A stretch of DNA of 64,000 bases from Daphnia pulex (GCF_021134715.1 NC_060017.1:8184001-8248000), one strand, 5' to 3'. Positions 8,882 to 21,305 are shown, counted from the first letter of the stretch. Notes: generated from the sequence alone by a model not told the origin. A program made the numbers and translations.

Positions 8882-11800
8882 ATGAACGAAATCTATTTGC
8901 GCTTATTGAGGAATCTCCTATTATTAATGCAAGTCAGCGTCAAAGGTGAAGGGGAATTCCAAAAAGTGGTGAATTCTTAATAATATCAAAGTTTTTGTTT
9001 CTTTTTAGCGACGAATGACCTTATATTGGATTTTCGTGACGCTGAGATTTGTTCTGACGTTTCAAAATGGAATATCGCTGTACCTACGACAGCTGATCGC
9101 ATTTCAGTAAGACATAAAAGACTAAAAACATAATTAAATTCACTAGGGTGACTTGACATTTCTGTTACAAAATGTTTTTTTAAGGACATCTGCGATGTAG
9201 TACTCAAAGTTCAGGTTCAGCGAAATGCCAAGGCCTCCACGGTAGATGAAGTCAACATAAACTACACCTTGAAGTTTTTGCTTTCAACGATTTCAGATAA
9301 AATCAGCCACATGGAAGAGGTCACACTAAAGGTTGATAAAGTCCCACCTGGAACACGAATTCTTTTTGCTCACAACTCGTCAAGTATTCATAAATGATCC
9401 CTTCCCTTTCAGTTCTCTTCCTTGCAATTAAAATTCGTTTATTTCATTCGTTTAGATGCCAGTGCTAACAATCAACAAATCAAGGCTAATGCAACTGAGA
9501 TTCAGTTTGATTTGCGGAATACATCTTTGGTTCTTCCAACTGAAACTTGTGGGCAGATGTTTCTGATAGCCGCATTGTGGAACCATTCATCCGTTAACAA
9601 CAAGTCGCTGGTGGCAAAAATAGCATGGCCTTTTCAAGTTACGTGTGAAAATGGTAACATTTAAATGAACTTTTAGACGTCGTTCCGTCACCTCATTTGT
9701 TTTATGTGTCAACTCAGCAGACGTAGACCTGGCCCTGTACGTCGAGTTGAATTCTTTCCCGCTTAGCAGCGGAATATTCAGTAATAACATGACGCTAATA
9801 ATTGGCATTCCTATCCTTCAACAGTTATTAGGTATTTGTGTTCATTTCATAATTTTTTTCTCGGAAGATAACTGAATTTCTTGGTCGTGTTGAACGACTT
9901 AATTTTTTAGATTTGAAAATTTACTTGGCAAATGCGGACGAATCCAAAACATCCTTTTTACGCCGTACCAGCCCAAGTTTACCTAAAGTTACGGTTCACA
10001 TTACGCCGAGAAAGCACTCGTTGCTTATTAAAGGGTTTGCGCTTGCTTGAGTGTCGTAGCAGTAAGAATGAAATTGAAAATGTCATGAGGTTGTATTACA
10101 ATTTTTAGCGTTGTGAGTTACAAGACTGTACGACATCGTTTGGGAGATGAAATTTTGCATCGAGACCAACTAATTGACGTGGAATCGGATTATAGCTCGT
10201 CGGGTAAGTGACCCGAGAATTCAAATATGGTTGATTAGAGTATTTGCGCATTTTGATTAAAATTCCTTTAGCCATCAATCCCGGCCAGAAGTTGCTTCTG
10301 AACTCCAGTGTTTTGCAGTTTTTATCGACCAGCATATGCGGTGAAGCTTGGATGGTTTTTCGCTTAGAGTTGGAAGACTTGAATGTTGAAAACAACTTTG
10401 CCGTTATTCCGGTTTTTCTTGATTGTTCTGGTAATGTACACTAGCCTTGCAAGATCAAGCATATATGTCATTAATTTCTTGAATACTTCCTAAAACAGCT
10501 TTACCGGAGATGATGCTTGCAAATTTGGGATCCTGCGACGTGGTTCCTGACGAGTTTTCAATGGGTCGCTCAGCTTTGATGTTCACTTCATTACAGTTTA
10601 GCGGTGCCATGTCACTGAATGCATTTCTTTATAAGGTATTTATTAAGTTTTATTATTTGATTACATCGATGTGATGTCAAATGTATATTGTAGATAGAAG
10701 ACAAAACCTATTTACCACTTCGAGGAAACGAGGTAATTGTACCTGAAGTACTTGACAAATTTAGAATGATTCAACTGGAACGGAACCGCCTAATCAAACG
10801 TAACCAGTAAGTCCAGCAGGACGATATAGGTTTTATATTTTCTGTGTTATAAAATTGATATTATTTTTAGGTGTCCATCTCATGTCGAACTTCGTCTGAA
10901 CTTTGATGCCACTCTTTTTGGTCAACTGTACGGTTTGATTGAATTATTAAATGGTCGTTTGATACTGTCGAACCAGGTAACTTTCCGCAATGAAGTCTTA
11001 AAACACCTGAGTTGAAAAATTTTAATTCCTCATAGTCCGAACAACAAAAGTCACAGCAGGAACAAATTCTTTTAATAAGTCAAGCATTGGGTGGCCTGCT
11101 AGTCGCTTCTACATCATACAATTCTGTGTCGGCCTATTTTATGGATTCCGTCTTAAACGGCCTATTTACTTACTGGCCGTTTTTTCCTTTTGACATTTCA
11201 ACTACCCAAAGCGCATCAACTCAAGGTCCTAAAATTCATCCGCCGTTGCATCAGTCTTGGCACGAGCGCTTCGCTAAAGTCGTTACTCACTTTATGCGCA
11301 AAACTATTTATGCCGATTATGAAGGGAAACCTAATCCGGATACAGGTAAGTCAGAATATAATTGTGTTTAGTTTTGATGAATCTAAAGTGAAGTGTTTAC
11401 TATGAACAGGGTTGCAAAATTTTTTGAATCAGCTTCTGTGGAGTCCGGATACTTTAGAAGGTCCGTCCCTGTCGAAACATTCTATCGATAAACTTCGCCA
11501 ATTTCTTCTTATGGTGTTGCAAAAGAAGTTGCCCACGACCTTTGATGATTTGCCACTCGAGATTTTAAATTCACTGTCGTAATTTAGTTAAATAATTTAT
11601 GTTTCGGCCGATTCATTTCATTCACAATTCATTGCATTTTCTTTCATTAGATTTTTCTCTGGTGAGGTTACCTCCCCAGTACCCATTAATGAAATCCAAG
11701 TCAAAACAGCGATTGAGACAGTTTTCAAAGCTGTTCAACAGACTATAACAATGAACAGTAACCTTGTTCGTGATGAAGGCAAGAATGACTCATCAAATAA

Positions 11801-12340
11801 CCAGGAGGATGTCGCCATCAAATTAGCCGTTTTAAGCTCATTGATAGAAGCCATTAATACTCAGTCTATAATAACACGGCTGACTGTGATCATTCAAAAG
11901 GTTTAACCTTTTCTTGAGCGTATTACTTTTTAATATTATTTGAATAAGTTGAATTAAATGTTCTTGTTTAGATTCAAGAGAGTGTCTCGCTAAACAAGCA
12001 ATGGATTTTAATGGAAGGCATGTCTGACACGGCTATAGACGCCGAACTATATTGCCGACTCCACGCTCTCAATCGAATTCGATTTCGTCAAGATCCACAA
12101 GCTGAGAATCTGTTTGAAAAACTTCATCGAATTACCTTTTGGAAACGAGGTAAACAGGGTACATTTGGAGGAAATAATAACTAAATCAAACTTGAGATTA
12201 TTTATGACGATTCAGATTCCGGAGTAATTTATCGAGGTGATATTAGTGGCATCACTGGTCGACTGTATTGGAACAGAGTTGCTGTGTGTCACTGTGATGG
12301 TTTTTCTCCTACCAAATATCATTCGCACGTTGACCCTTGA
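8882..12340 (+). CDS. Unrecognised 16-exon gene, probable secreted protein of 812 residues
   Basis: Sixteen exons fit by splice site and phase: 8882-8945, 9009-9106, 9185-9383, 9456-9653, 9718-9831, 9911-10034, 10109-10203, 10272-10430, 10499-10635, 10694-10806, 10871-10976, 11036-11345, 11410-11578, 11651-11900, 11972-12149 and 12216-12340 (TGA). Most introns are about 60-80 bases. Exon 1 encodes a hydrophobic leucine-rich leader (residues 5-17) that resembles a signal peptide. The N-terminal half has beta-rich, Ig-like-looking segments and many N-glycosylation sequons (NYT, NAS, NAT, NTS, NHS, NMT). The C-terminal half looks helical. No transmembrane segment is obvious. I do not recognise the family. 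Consistent phase over 16 exons makes a real gene very likely; the function is unknown. Confidence 0.8.
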
Positions 12341-12698
12341 ACCTAGAGTCCTAGACTAAATATTTTTGTATTTTATCTTAACTTTGATGCAATCAAAATA
12401 TAACCCCTTTAAAATCTATCCTACTGTCATTGTTTAGTCATAGTCACCAGTCTCACCACTTGTAAACTTCTTATTACCATTCGTTAGAAAAAATGCTATA
12501 GTAAACATTTCACAAATGTATCATGCAGATTTATTAACTTTTAGTTGATAGATCATAATGTGATCATGATATTCATAGATGTAAATCTCTGATGTTAATT
12601 TGCTTTCTCAAAGTCATTTCCGTTTTCACTGTTTTCGCTCCAAAAAGACTTTGTCGCTAGATGGCTTTTTTATTTTTATTTTCAACCGCACCTTGGTG
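12341..12698. other. Intergenic and 3' flank
   Basis: AT-rich sequence after the 16-exon gene. I see no coding or structural feature. Confidence 0.4.
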
Positions 12699-13755
12699 AT
12701 GGCGTTCGCTACGCCCAACGAATTCGAATGTTTACACCCATTTTGTTCTGAACAGAAGGAAAGGAAGTGAGTTTTCCAGAAATCATCATCGTTCGGCTTT
12801 ATTTAACGCGAAGCTATTAAAGAAAACTCCAGACGATACAAAGTTTAATCAAAACTCTTAATAAGGAAGGAGAGAAAAGAAAACTTTAGTGTGACAAGAT
12901 GGAAAACGAAACAATGTTGGGAGGGTCAAGAATCTGGAGATATTACTTCTGAACTAGTGAACAGCCTAAAATTCTCTAAATTGTAAGTTGTGTGACATTT
13001 TTTGCATAGAGAATTAAGTAGTAATGGATAAAGTCTTTGTATTCTCTTAGTATTGCTCATTGGCCAGCAAGCAACAAGGCAACATCTGACGATTCTGATC
13101 TTGCCATGAATGGAAGAGAACCCTTGGTGCAAGATCATAATTCGGTAATATGATTTAATAAATTAATGGGCTTCCTTGTTTTCTGCTGCCATTTTCCCTT
13201 CACTCCTAATAATCCAGCTGTTACTTATGTTTACACTGTGATAAACTGATAACTAGGATAGGAGGGTTTTAGTTTATTCAAGGAAATTTTGCTGTTCAAA
13301 ATTGACACTCCTTTCAATTTATTTCCCATCTGTTTAAGTCTCTGCTGAATTCAAATTTGTGACACTTGTCAAGAGAGTAGTTTCTGCAGCTCAGATAGTA
13401 TATTTAAATGAAACAAATTTTTTATTTACTGTCTTTATTGTTAAAGTTTTTAGCTTCACCACTCACTTGAAATTCCTGTTATTTTTATAATACATAGTGA
13501 ATAATGTTGTAGATGTCCTTCATAAGTGATGGAAATGGTAATGTGTTATTGTTATTGTGATCTAATGAAAATATTTTATTTTATTTCAGGTTAACTTTTG
13601 AAGAGAAAGTGAGGAGAAAATACTTCAAGGATCTCATTCCTCCAAGAGCTATGCAGATTTGTTCCCGGTATGTTCCCCTGATCTTATTAATTTACTGCAT
13701 TCGTAATTAATCTCTTAATTCTCTTTTCAGGTTTACCCTCGCCGCTGTTCGATAG
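12699..13755 (+). CDS. Possible small alternatively spliced gene
   Basis: An ATG at 12699 opens an exon ending at a GTGAGT donor (12699-12766). Joined directly to 13590-13667 and 13731-13755 it encodes 56 residues, with the second exon giving LTFEEKVRRKYFKDLIPPRA. If a 94-base exon at 13051-13144 is included, phase also fits. That exon stays open for 31 codons, and the 13590 exon is then read in another frame that stops after three codons (57 residues in total). I recognise neither product. The splice sites look good, but the proteins are short and without relatives I know, so a non-coding transcript is a real alternative. Confidence 0.35.
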
Positions 13756-14122
13756 ACTTTATCAATTGGCGGGAAATGACGGGTGGTCGGACGCGCTGAA
13801 ATTCAAGATTGATAAATTATTTAAATGTTTATAAATTACAAGTGCATTTCTGGGCTCCCTTCTTTTCTGTGGCCCCGTTTCCCTATCTAACCACTAACCA
13901 ACGCCCGCCGGTGGTCACTCACCCGCTGTGAAACCAGGAGGAGGGGAGGGCTCTGGTCGAACGGGGACTTGGAAGGCGCATGATCCGACGAAAACTTTTA
14001 GAGGGTCATGAGTCTAACCCGGAAGCCTAGTATGACTAATCGCTCCCCAGTAAAACTTGCCTCGCACTCTTCTCTCCTCTTCCATTTCCAGGTAATCTCC
14101 CTGGATCTACGCCGACACTGCA

Positions 14123-14652
14123 TGTGCGAGTTTTAGCAAGCAATCCGCCACCCAATTTGACAAAAAGTGATAGTTTGTTTTCACGGAAATTGCGTCAGAC
14201 GGTTAAAAAATTTCTAGCTCAACAATCTCATGTAGAAATTTGCATCTAGTCTACTGGTGCAAATTGCGATTCTTTAAGCTTGATTAATTTAGGTGATGTG
14301 TTAAAAGCAATTGTGGGTAGCTAAACAATTGAAGTAATCCACTTTTTCTGAATATTTTGGTTTTAGATCACTTTGTTGTTTTTAGATTTTCTTGTGATCT
14401 ATATTCAAAATATTATGAAAAAGCGGTTAAGCGAATTAGTTCAATTTTTTAGCTACCCACAATAGCTTTCAACACATCTCCTAAATAATCGAGCTTAAAG
14501 AATCGCAATTTGCACCAGTAGACTAGATGCAAATTTTTACATGAGATTGATGAACTAGAAATTTTATAACCGTCTGACGCAATTTCCGTGAAAGCAAACT
14601 ATCACTTTTTGTCAAATTGGGTGGCGGATTGCTTGCTTAAAAGCCTCGCACA
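14123..14652. mobile_element. Long inverted-repeat (foldback or MITE-like) element
   Basis: Two arms of about 220 bases are imperfect reverse complements: roughly 14123-14345 and 14430-14652. They start TGTGCGAG and end CTCGCACA. Matching blocks include GCAATCCGCCACCCAATTTG (14150 and its complement near 14615) and TGCATCTAGTCTACTGGTGC. A spacer of about 90 AT-rich bases separates them. No reading frame is inside. A target-site duplication could not be fixed. The arms differ at scattered positions and by short indels, so the element is not brand new. Confidence 0.8.
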
Positions 14653-15850
14653 AAAAAAAAAGTCTCGAACCGGACGCTCTGTTTAATGAATTGTTTATTT
14701 TGTAAGAGTTCAAGAATAAGAAAGAGTTTTACATATAATAAAGATGGTTTATTTATTGATCAAAAACATGTACATATTACAGATATTTGACATTTGTGGG
14801 GAAATGGGATTTTAAGGAATGGATGTTGGTGGGGGTTATGGGGTATGAGGAATAGATGTGGTTATATAGGTAGGTATATGGATATGATAGACAAAGGATT
14901 TTATTTCTACCGTAATAAAACAAACTACGACTTCTTGTAAATGAAAATCAAATACCCCCCCCATTTCCTCCTCGCTGATTTCCCAATCGCGAAGGCATGT
15001 TTATTATTTGTTCAACGTAAAATTCCCCGTATTACTTTTTTTTTCATTCTCAACATATAACGGTTAACTGAATACTTGAATAGACACAAATAACAATTAA
15101 AACTGGATGTAACTTTTGTGCACAACACCAGGCAGCAGTCCGGCACCAAGGAACAGCAACAGCATATGCAACTCGATGCAAAAAAATCTTTCACCAGTCT
15201 ATAGGCTGCAACAACATGCCATATTGGACAGCAACATCACTGCTACGTAAACATAAACCTATGACCAAAATGAAATTAATGTTTGATCAATGGAAATTTT
15301 GTATCAAATAAAATAAAAATCACTTCAAATGGAGTTCACCCCAATTATTCTACGGCAACACTATCTGATAACTATAGTTTAAACAAAAATTTACATGAAA
15401 CTAGATTACTCATTTAAGATTTCAATACAAATTCATTTGAAATTTGTAGTGCTCTGCACTCTGCAGCGAAACAAAAACATTCTTCTACAGTATCTGCTTA
15501 TCTCATTAACCAATTCCCCTTAAACAATCCATAACTCAATTTACATATGATCATAGGAAAGATGGAGCTGTTGACATGATGAAATCCCCAAATGTTAAAA
15601 TTAAACAAATGTAAGCAATTATAGTAGTCCAAGCATGACACTTCCCAAGTTAGAACTTATAATTTTTATCAAATTACCATTACAAGGAGTCTTCTTGCAG
15701 TTCTACTAGATGTCCACATTTCGGCAACCTCAATGCAGCATGATCCAGCGTCAACTCAGATATGGCTGATCCCAGAAGACTTGAAGCATGGAACTCTCCC
15801 ACACTTCAGGACAACACATCAGCACCAAAGACTGCATGCAACAGCTCAAT
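14653..15850. other. Long AT-rich non-coding stretch
   Basis: No convincing reading frame on either strand. It may be the 3' untranslated region of a minus-strand transcript starting near 16378, since AATAAATAAA-like signals occur on that strand near 14750. Confidence 0.3.
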
Positions 15851-16378
15851 TTAATCACACCTTTCACTGGATGACTGCAACCAATCCATGTGCACATTAG
15901 ACTGCAACAAAGAAGCGCAGACTTCACCTGGCTATTGAAAAACAAAATCAAGTTACTATCAAGGAACAGAATCTCATGTGACATAACAAAACGACAGAAG
16001 TATGAAGTTAAACTATACAATCTCTCAGAATTACTTTAATAAATCTTACAAAGGAATTTGTAGTTGTCAAGTTTTCCAACTTGAAAATAACAAATGTAAT
16101 CCACATTTCCATAATGGTCTTAACTCATAATTGCAACAGAGAAGCAAAGGGGTCTACTCTCTAGTCATTAACTAAATCTGTAGCGATCAACTATAATTAC
16201 TTTAATTGTTCTGAAAGTGTTCCACATGTGACGAAACGAGCAAGAGACATTTTGGAAAAAATTGATAGCAGTTTCAACACACGAAGTATATCAGTAAAAA
16301 ACATGGAAAAAACACACCTGAATGAGTAACTGGAGTCTGGACCTTTCCGCTCAGTGTCTTTAGACTGTCAGCAGCCAT
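15851..16378 (-). CDS. Possible two-exon small protein (45 residues)
   Basis: On the minus strand an ATG at 16376-16378 opens MAADSLKTLSGKVQTPVTHS, ending in a donor GTGTGT (exon 16318-16378). Joined in phase to 15851-15927 it stops at TAA after 45 residues. No family is recognised and no domain is visible. Downstream sequence in this strand is not coding in a consistent way. It could be the start of a longer or non-coding transcript. Confidence 0.28.
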
Positions 16379-17089
16379 CTTGAAAGTAACGAACAAGGCG
16401 CAACATTGCCATTTTCAGTTTTACAATTAAAAACGTCCGCATCTGGCATCCCTGCTAAGAGCCAATCAGCCGAAGCGGCAAAAGTTCGACTGTGCTGTGA
16501 ATATAAAAGGTTCACTGTTCACCATTCTAACCTGCTGGGCTTAACGACTAATAAAATTGTGTTAAATTAGAATCTTGAATAAAGAAAAACCCGTTCCAGA
16601 CCTGAGATCGACTGACAAATCTATAGAATCTCTATGATTAACAAAACACTTCAGCACACTTTCTCATCTTTATTGATGCTCCGGTTTCGGTAGACTGTTT
16701 TTTTTTTTAAATGTTTACTTTCTATACAGAAAAAAGAATCACAAACCAAGAGACAGGATAAAAGATAAGTTGTTTGGGATTTAGGAGTTAAGACTTTCTT
16801 TATCGTCACGCAGCTAAAATTCAGTGACACCGGACGCATCCATTCTTCAAACGATTTACCCTGAAATGACAACACAATTTAATGAATGAACACAATATTG
16901 TTAAAAAAAGATGGAGACAACCAACAATACTTCAAATGAATCAATACTGGTTCTAAATTAGAACTCAAGCGGGGGTCATCTCTTGCATGGTAGCCAAGAA
17001 TTGTGCCTTAAATGAAAAGTTTGAGGAGTTGATTCCTTTCCAATTCACCACAATTCAGTATCTATTAATTTTTAGTATGACCAGTGATT
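16379..17089. other. Intergenic, with a minus-strand exon-like fragment
   Basis: On the minus strand about 16750-16861 reads as an exon-like segment (KSFEEWMRPVSLNFSC) bounded upstream by a CAG acceptor. I found no partner exons that make a gene, so I leave it unassigned. Confidence 0.3.
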
Positions 17090-17214
17090 GACCCATAAAA
17101 GCGCGATATGAATTTTGTAATCAGAAAGTAAGAAACAATTAGAGTTTCAAAACAAGAAGGTAATAACAATTATAACAACAGTTCATTTCAATGGTGGGTT
17201 AGCGGGCAGTTAAA

Positions 17215-17848
17215 TTAATAGAATCCGTTGAAGAATGGGTAAGGTTGAGGGAGGTATCCAGTGAATCCAGGGTAAGGAGTGACGAATCGGGCAGGAGCGA
17301 TGGGAGCAACTGGGGCAGTGTAAACGGCGTTGTCGGGCTGGCCGTCCTGGTTCAGGTCAACGCTTTTGTAACGGAAATCGTTGAGGAATTCAGCTGGGTT
17401 GTGGGGAAGGACGGCAACTTGACGTTTGCTGCGGGTGGACTTGACCTCAGCGGCGGGAGCAGCGGTAGCCTGGACGAAGGGGTAGGTGAAAGGAGCGCCG
17501 TAAGTGTAGGGGAATCCAGCGCGGTAGTTCAGACCGGCGTAGGGGTAGTAGTTGGGCAAGAGAGCGGGGGCTGCGGTGTAGACTGGGACATCGGGTTGGC
17601 CGTCCTTGTTCAAGTCAACGCTCTTCGACAACAAGTCATTGGTAAACTGAGGATTGTATGGGGACCATTGGCTGTAATATGGGGCAACCCATTGAGCGGA
17701 GGCGCAAGCCAAGAAGAAGCTTATGATCTGTTGATTAAATTGAATAAAGGTTTATGGTAGAGAAACATTGAATTCAGGTTTATGGTAGAGAATGAAAATA
17801 TATTGAAAATAATTAAATAGAGACAAAAGAACTTACCAAGAATTTCAT
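17215..17848 (-). CDS. Small secreted Tyr/Pro-rich protein with two DxNxDG loops, copy A
   Basis: Exons on the minus strand are 17837-17848 (MKFL) and 17215-17727. Phase is intact and the product has 174 residues. Residues 1-16 form a signal peptide ending CASAQ. The mature part is rich in Tyr, Pro and Ala with PYP, YTYG and YPF motifs, as in many arthropod cuticle or salivary-type proteins. It is built from two halves. Each half carries SVDLN(K/Q)DGQPD followed by a VYTA motif (first Asp at residues 42 and 128), which fits an EF-hand/dockerin-type DxNxDGxxD calcium loop. RSKR (103-106) between the halves is a furin-type cleavage site. A TATA box lies about 70 bases upstream of the ATG. I do not know the function; the calcium-loop and cleavage readings are inference. 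Confidence 0.85.
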
Positions 17849-17916
17849 GTTGGGGTAATGCTTGTAGTGGACAGACGTTGCAGTGAACAAGTGAAGAGAT
17901 TGGAATTGGGGTCTTC

Positions 17917-17924
17917 TTTTATAT
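17917..17924 (-). promoter_or_regulatory. TATA box of secreted-protein gene A
   Basis: Minus-strand ATATAAAA about 70 bases upstream of the start codon at 17848. It is conserved in copy B at 24695-24702. Confidence 0.6.
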
Positions 17925-18447
17925 CGTTCAAAGTTAGCCGTCGGGCAAAAGACTACATCCTTTACTTGAATTGTGAGAAAAAAACTTCCGCATATTATTA
18001 TATTTTCAAATTTCACGGTCAAACTCATTCCTTTCACTTAAGGATGCTAATAACCTTGAAATCTCGTTTGACGAGAGGTTATGCGAGCAGTCATCCCGCA
18101 CGATGTATCCCTGGGATAAGATACACCTGGTGAATCCCACCCTTGGCTGATTCAACCACACCCATGTTCCGCAATATTTTACTTTGAGCTTTAATCTGGA
18201 AAAAACTCGAATTTTATTAAAGACAAAATTCATTTGGTGCGTTCCCGCTGTAAAAGGACTGTTGCTGGACCCGCATTTGTTTTGGACATATCAACAAAGT
18301 GGATGAGGAGTGAAATGGGTGGAATTCGTGAGAAAGAAGGTTCGCCAATGTCAATTCCTCGATTCACCAGACGACTGTAGCAGACGAAGGAGGGGTGTGC
18401 TTAAAAAAGTATATGTATTTCACTGCTACAAACGGCGCACCATAGCA

Positions 18448-18487
18448 TTCGAGCACCGTCAGCCCGACGGTGCAATAGACTCGACCA
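18448..18487. repeat. 40-base sequence repeated in inverted orientation at 21639-21678
   Basis: Both copies contain the hairpin CACCGTCAGCCCGACGGTG. They flank the kinesin-derived fragments in opposite orientation. A shortened direct copy (GAGCACCGTCAG) sits at the 21275 junction. Confidence 0.85.
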
Positions 18488-18497
18488 TGGATCTCCT

Positions 18498-18711
18498 AAC
18501 AACTATTTGAAAGTTTACGTAAGAATAAAGCCATTAGACGAGAAAATCAAAAACAGCACTTAATCGATCAACAGAAATCACATTATTGTAAGAGCACCAA
18601 AAACTTCTGCGTCATTCAAGACTAGACACCACTCTGGAAAGAACACTTTGCCGAAATTAAAATTCAATAAAATTTATGACTCATCAGTGAAACAGGAAAA
18701 CATCTTGATGC
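18498..18711 (+). pseudogene. Kinesin-6 motor N-terminal fragment (1)
   Basis: Plus-strand translation from 18498 begins YLKVYVRIKPL and continues through a VRAPKTSASFK-like segment and KLKFNKIYDSS. This matches the first strands of the KIF20/subito motor domain. An in-frame TAA occurs after about 22 codons. About 215 bases of it are repeated at 21306-21512 with the same stop. It lacks a start and continues into unrelated DNA, so it is a dead fragment. Confidence 0.75.
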
Positions 18712-18777
18712 TTAAAATAAAAAGAAACTTTTAGTGTCAGATAAACATAAAAAGACTCAAACCCATTTACGCCTTAC

Positions 18778-21272
18778 CAATTCATCATCGGCCGGACCTT
18801 CTACTATGTCAGGCACATTAATGTTGACACGATTGTTCATGATGGACTTCAGATCTAAACGGCATATGTAAACGTGCTGTATATAAGACAAGCTCACAAA
18901 CAAAATTGAATATCCTACCATTTTCCAAGCAGTTTTTGTCTCCATTTTTCTCCATCAACACACGCTCGTTTTGCTGTTTCATTTCTTCTATAATAACATT
19001 CTTCTTTTCTAGTTCACATTTCAAATCTTCCTTCAAACGTTTGAGCTCTTCTTTTAACGCTGCTTCTCGACTGCGACTTTCTTCCAATTGGATTATTAAC
19101 TTTCTGTATCGTTCCTTAAAAGAAAAATTATAATTAAAAAGAGTGTTTTCCTCCCGGAATGAGTTACACAATAGTTACATCTGAAACCTGACACTCAATA
19201 TTCCGGATCTGGTCTACTTTTTTTTCCATTTGAGACTTCCCCAGTTGAACCCGAGCGAGAGTAGCGGCTAAAGTTTTAAGCTCTTACTCGAGTAAACCTC
19301 GTTCAAATTTGATTGTTTTCAGCTGACCAATCTGAAGTTAGTTCTTCAATTGTATACTCGTATTCCGCCATGATTTTCCGGAATTCGGCATTCTCTTTAG
19401 TAAGTTTAGCCTGCAAAATTAATAGAATCATTTATTTGAACAACAATTTAAACTTCAAATGAAAATATACCTTAGTGTCTTGCATATAGTTTTTGTGCAT
19501 CCTTTCGTTTTCTTCCAATAAGTAAGAATGACTACCTTCGTCGTGTTTCCTTCCAGTACTGGAAATTTCGATGTCCTTTTTCAAATGTGAAATCTGATCA
19601 AGGAGGCTTCATATCGCTGATTCCACGACTTTTCCATCTTAGTGACAACTTCCCTCCATTCGTTGCAACATTCATCACGAAAGTAAGTAAAAAAGAAACG
19701 TAGAAAACTATGGATTAAAAAGAAACTTCTGAAAACACAAACTTGCCACTGAGCGATTATCGCGGAGTGGCATCGTACCTTCCGTTCGTTTTCTTTCCAG
19801 CCAGCTTTAAGCCGAGCATTTTCTTCTTCTAATTTTTGAATGCGTTTATGAGGGCCATCTTCTTCGCCAATGGCCTGGAACGTCGACGTCTCTAGCACTG
19901 ACGCCCTGGCACTTAAAATACTGATTGATTTGCGAACGTACTGTTGGAACTTTGATGGACGCAAAGGTGGAGCGAATTGGCTACTGGATATATCAGCAAC
20001 TGAAGCGTCACGATCCGGCTGAATGATTATTTCTTGAGCTAAGGCGCCAAATTCTAGAACACGAAGAGTTTCGTCAAACAAATTTGCAGAGGGACTGACA
20101 TTCACAAACATGGCGGCTCTACCCTGACCTACAAAAGATGTAGAGATAAAAAACTCAGCAAGAGGGATAGTTTAGTTAATATCTCACCAGAAAAAAGTGT
20201 TGCAGGATTCGCGTCAATTTAGACTCTCGATACGGAATCATTGTTGTTTTATTACTGGAGTTTTGTTGATTACTTCTCATAGCGTCGATGCTACGACCAA
20301 GTATGAAGAGTGAAGTATTGTTGTTTCCGGCTACTTTTAGCCGTTCACCTTTACTTTGAGTCTTTGTTGTTCGTTCCATTCCAGCAAGATCGACAAAGGA
20401 CATCATGTGGATGGCAGCTTCACTTGGCTCGTCGCAATGGTTTGTTCGAAATAACTTAACCGTAAAGATGCAATGAGATCGACTGGAATTGTAGTTCAAC
20501 TTGGTAGCAGCAAAGTGTAAGTTCTCTTTTCCAAAAAGCAAAACTCGGACAGCTTCATCAGCAGAAGGGACGCAAATCTCTTTAAGGCCTAGAAAACAAT
20601 AAATTATTTAAAAAAATTTTGATTCACACAATATTAAATAGCACACGTTACCTTTACCAAAGAATTTCTTCTTGCAATCATCAGTAATACGCAAGGCTAC
20701 TCATTTCTTCTTTTTGTCACATCCATCCAGTAGATCAAAGGCTTGTTCATTATAAATTTTGCAGTACGATACCCAAACTGAAAAATAATCTTGAGGGTGT
20801 TGAAGAGGGCAAACTGTCTCTTCTCAAGCTTGAATATTCCAATCATCCAATGATCCAAAAGGAACCGAGGAAATGCTGTCCTTAGTTTTAGAGTTGAAAT
20901 GAAATCCATTCATCAAAATTGCCCTGAAAATAACAGTACGTAGGTTAAAAATTTCAAATTATTTCAAATAAACTATTTTTAAAAACTTTGCAAAAGGAGA
21001 AAATACTACCTCTCCAACTCTTCTGCTTCAATTTGGTTATGATTCAGTTTCATGACTTCATTAAGAACGAGTGGCTTTAGGGCAGGATTCTTAAGTAGTC
21101 TATCTTTCAGGCTGTTGAATACAACATCCAAAGAACGAGGAATTAAACCTGCATCTTCGACATTGCCCAGCAGCATAGTGTAGGTTTTGCCTGCACTGTT
21201 GGCTCCGTAAGTGAAAAGCAGTGCATTCTTGCCCATCAAGAAATCTAGTGGACGGCTGGAGTCTGGACGCAC
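18778..21272 (-). pseudogene. Degenerate kinesin-6 (KIF20/subito-like) gene body
   Basis: Minus-strand exons read from the P-loop region to the tail. They include LLFTYGANSAGKTYTM (P-loop), SYCKIYNEQAFDLLDG, LNYNSSRSHCIF (switch I), SFVDLAGMER (switch II), AGNNNTSLFILGR and IPYRESKLTRIL. These are followed by a coiled-coil tail (about 18950-19870) and a short C-terminal exon (18778-18860). Kinesin-6 motors build the central spindle in cytokinesis. The copy is broken. In-frame stops lie before EETVCPLQ (near 20826), after CDKKKK (near 20698) and in the coiled coil (near 19288). The N-terminal motor exons are missing from this strand and begin abruptly at 21272. An intact relative is expected elsewhere in the genome. 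Confidence 0.75.
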
Positions 21273-21305
21273 TGCATTCGAGCACCGTCAGATGGATCTC
21301 CTATC

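Larger units (their letters stand above)
17090..18366. repeat. Segmental duplication, copy A
   Basis: This block carries secreted-protein gene A and its 5' and 3' flanks. It is repeated at 23894-26636, where a 1,475-base Copia-type element interrupts the second copy. The copies are nearly identical in coding and flanking DNA, apart from small indels such as an 11-base difference near 18139/26398. Confidence 0.9.

Noticed and set aside
16651..16875. Minus-strand exon-like fragment as a real gene
   Set aside because: One side has an acceptor, but no upstream or downstream exon joins in phase to a recognisable protein.
17245..17760. Long plus-strand frames at 17245-17760 and 24049-24552
   Set aside because: They are antisense to the secreted-protein genes. 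The minus strand has the signal peptide, splice sites, TATA box and motif repeats; the plus-strand reading is Gly/Val-rich shadow coding.
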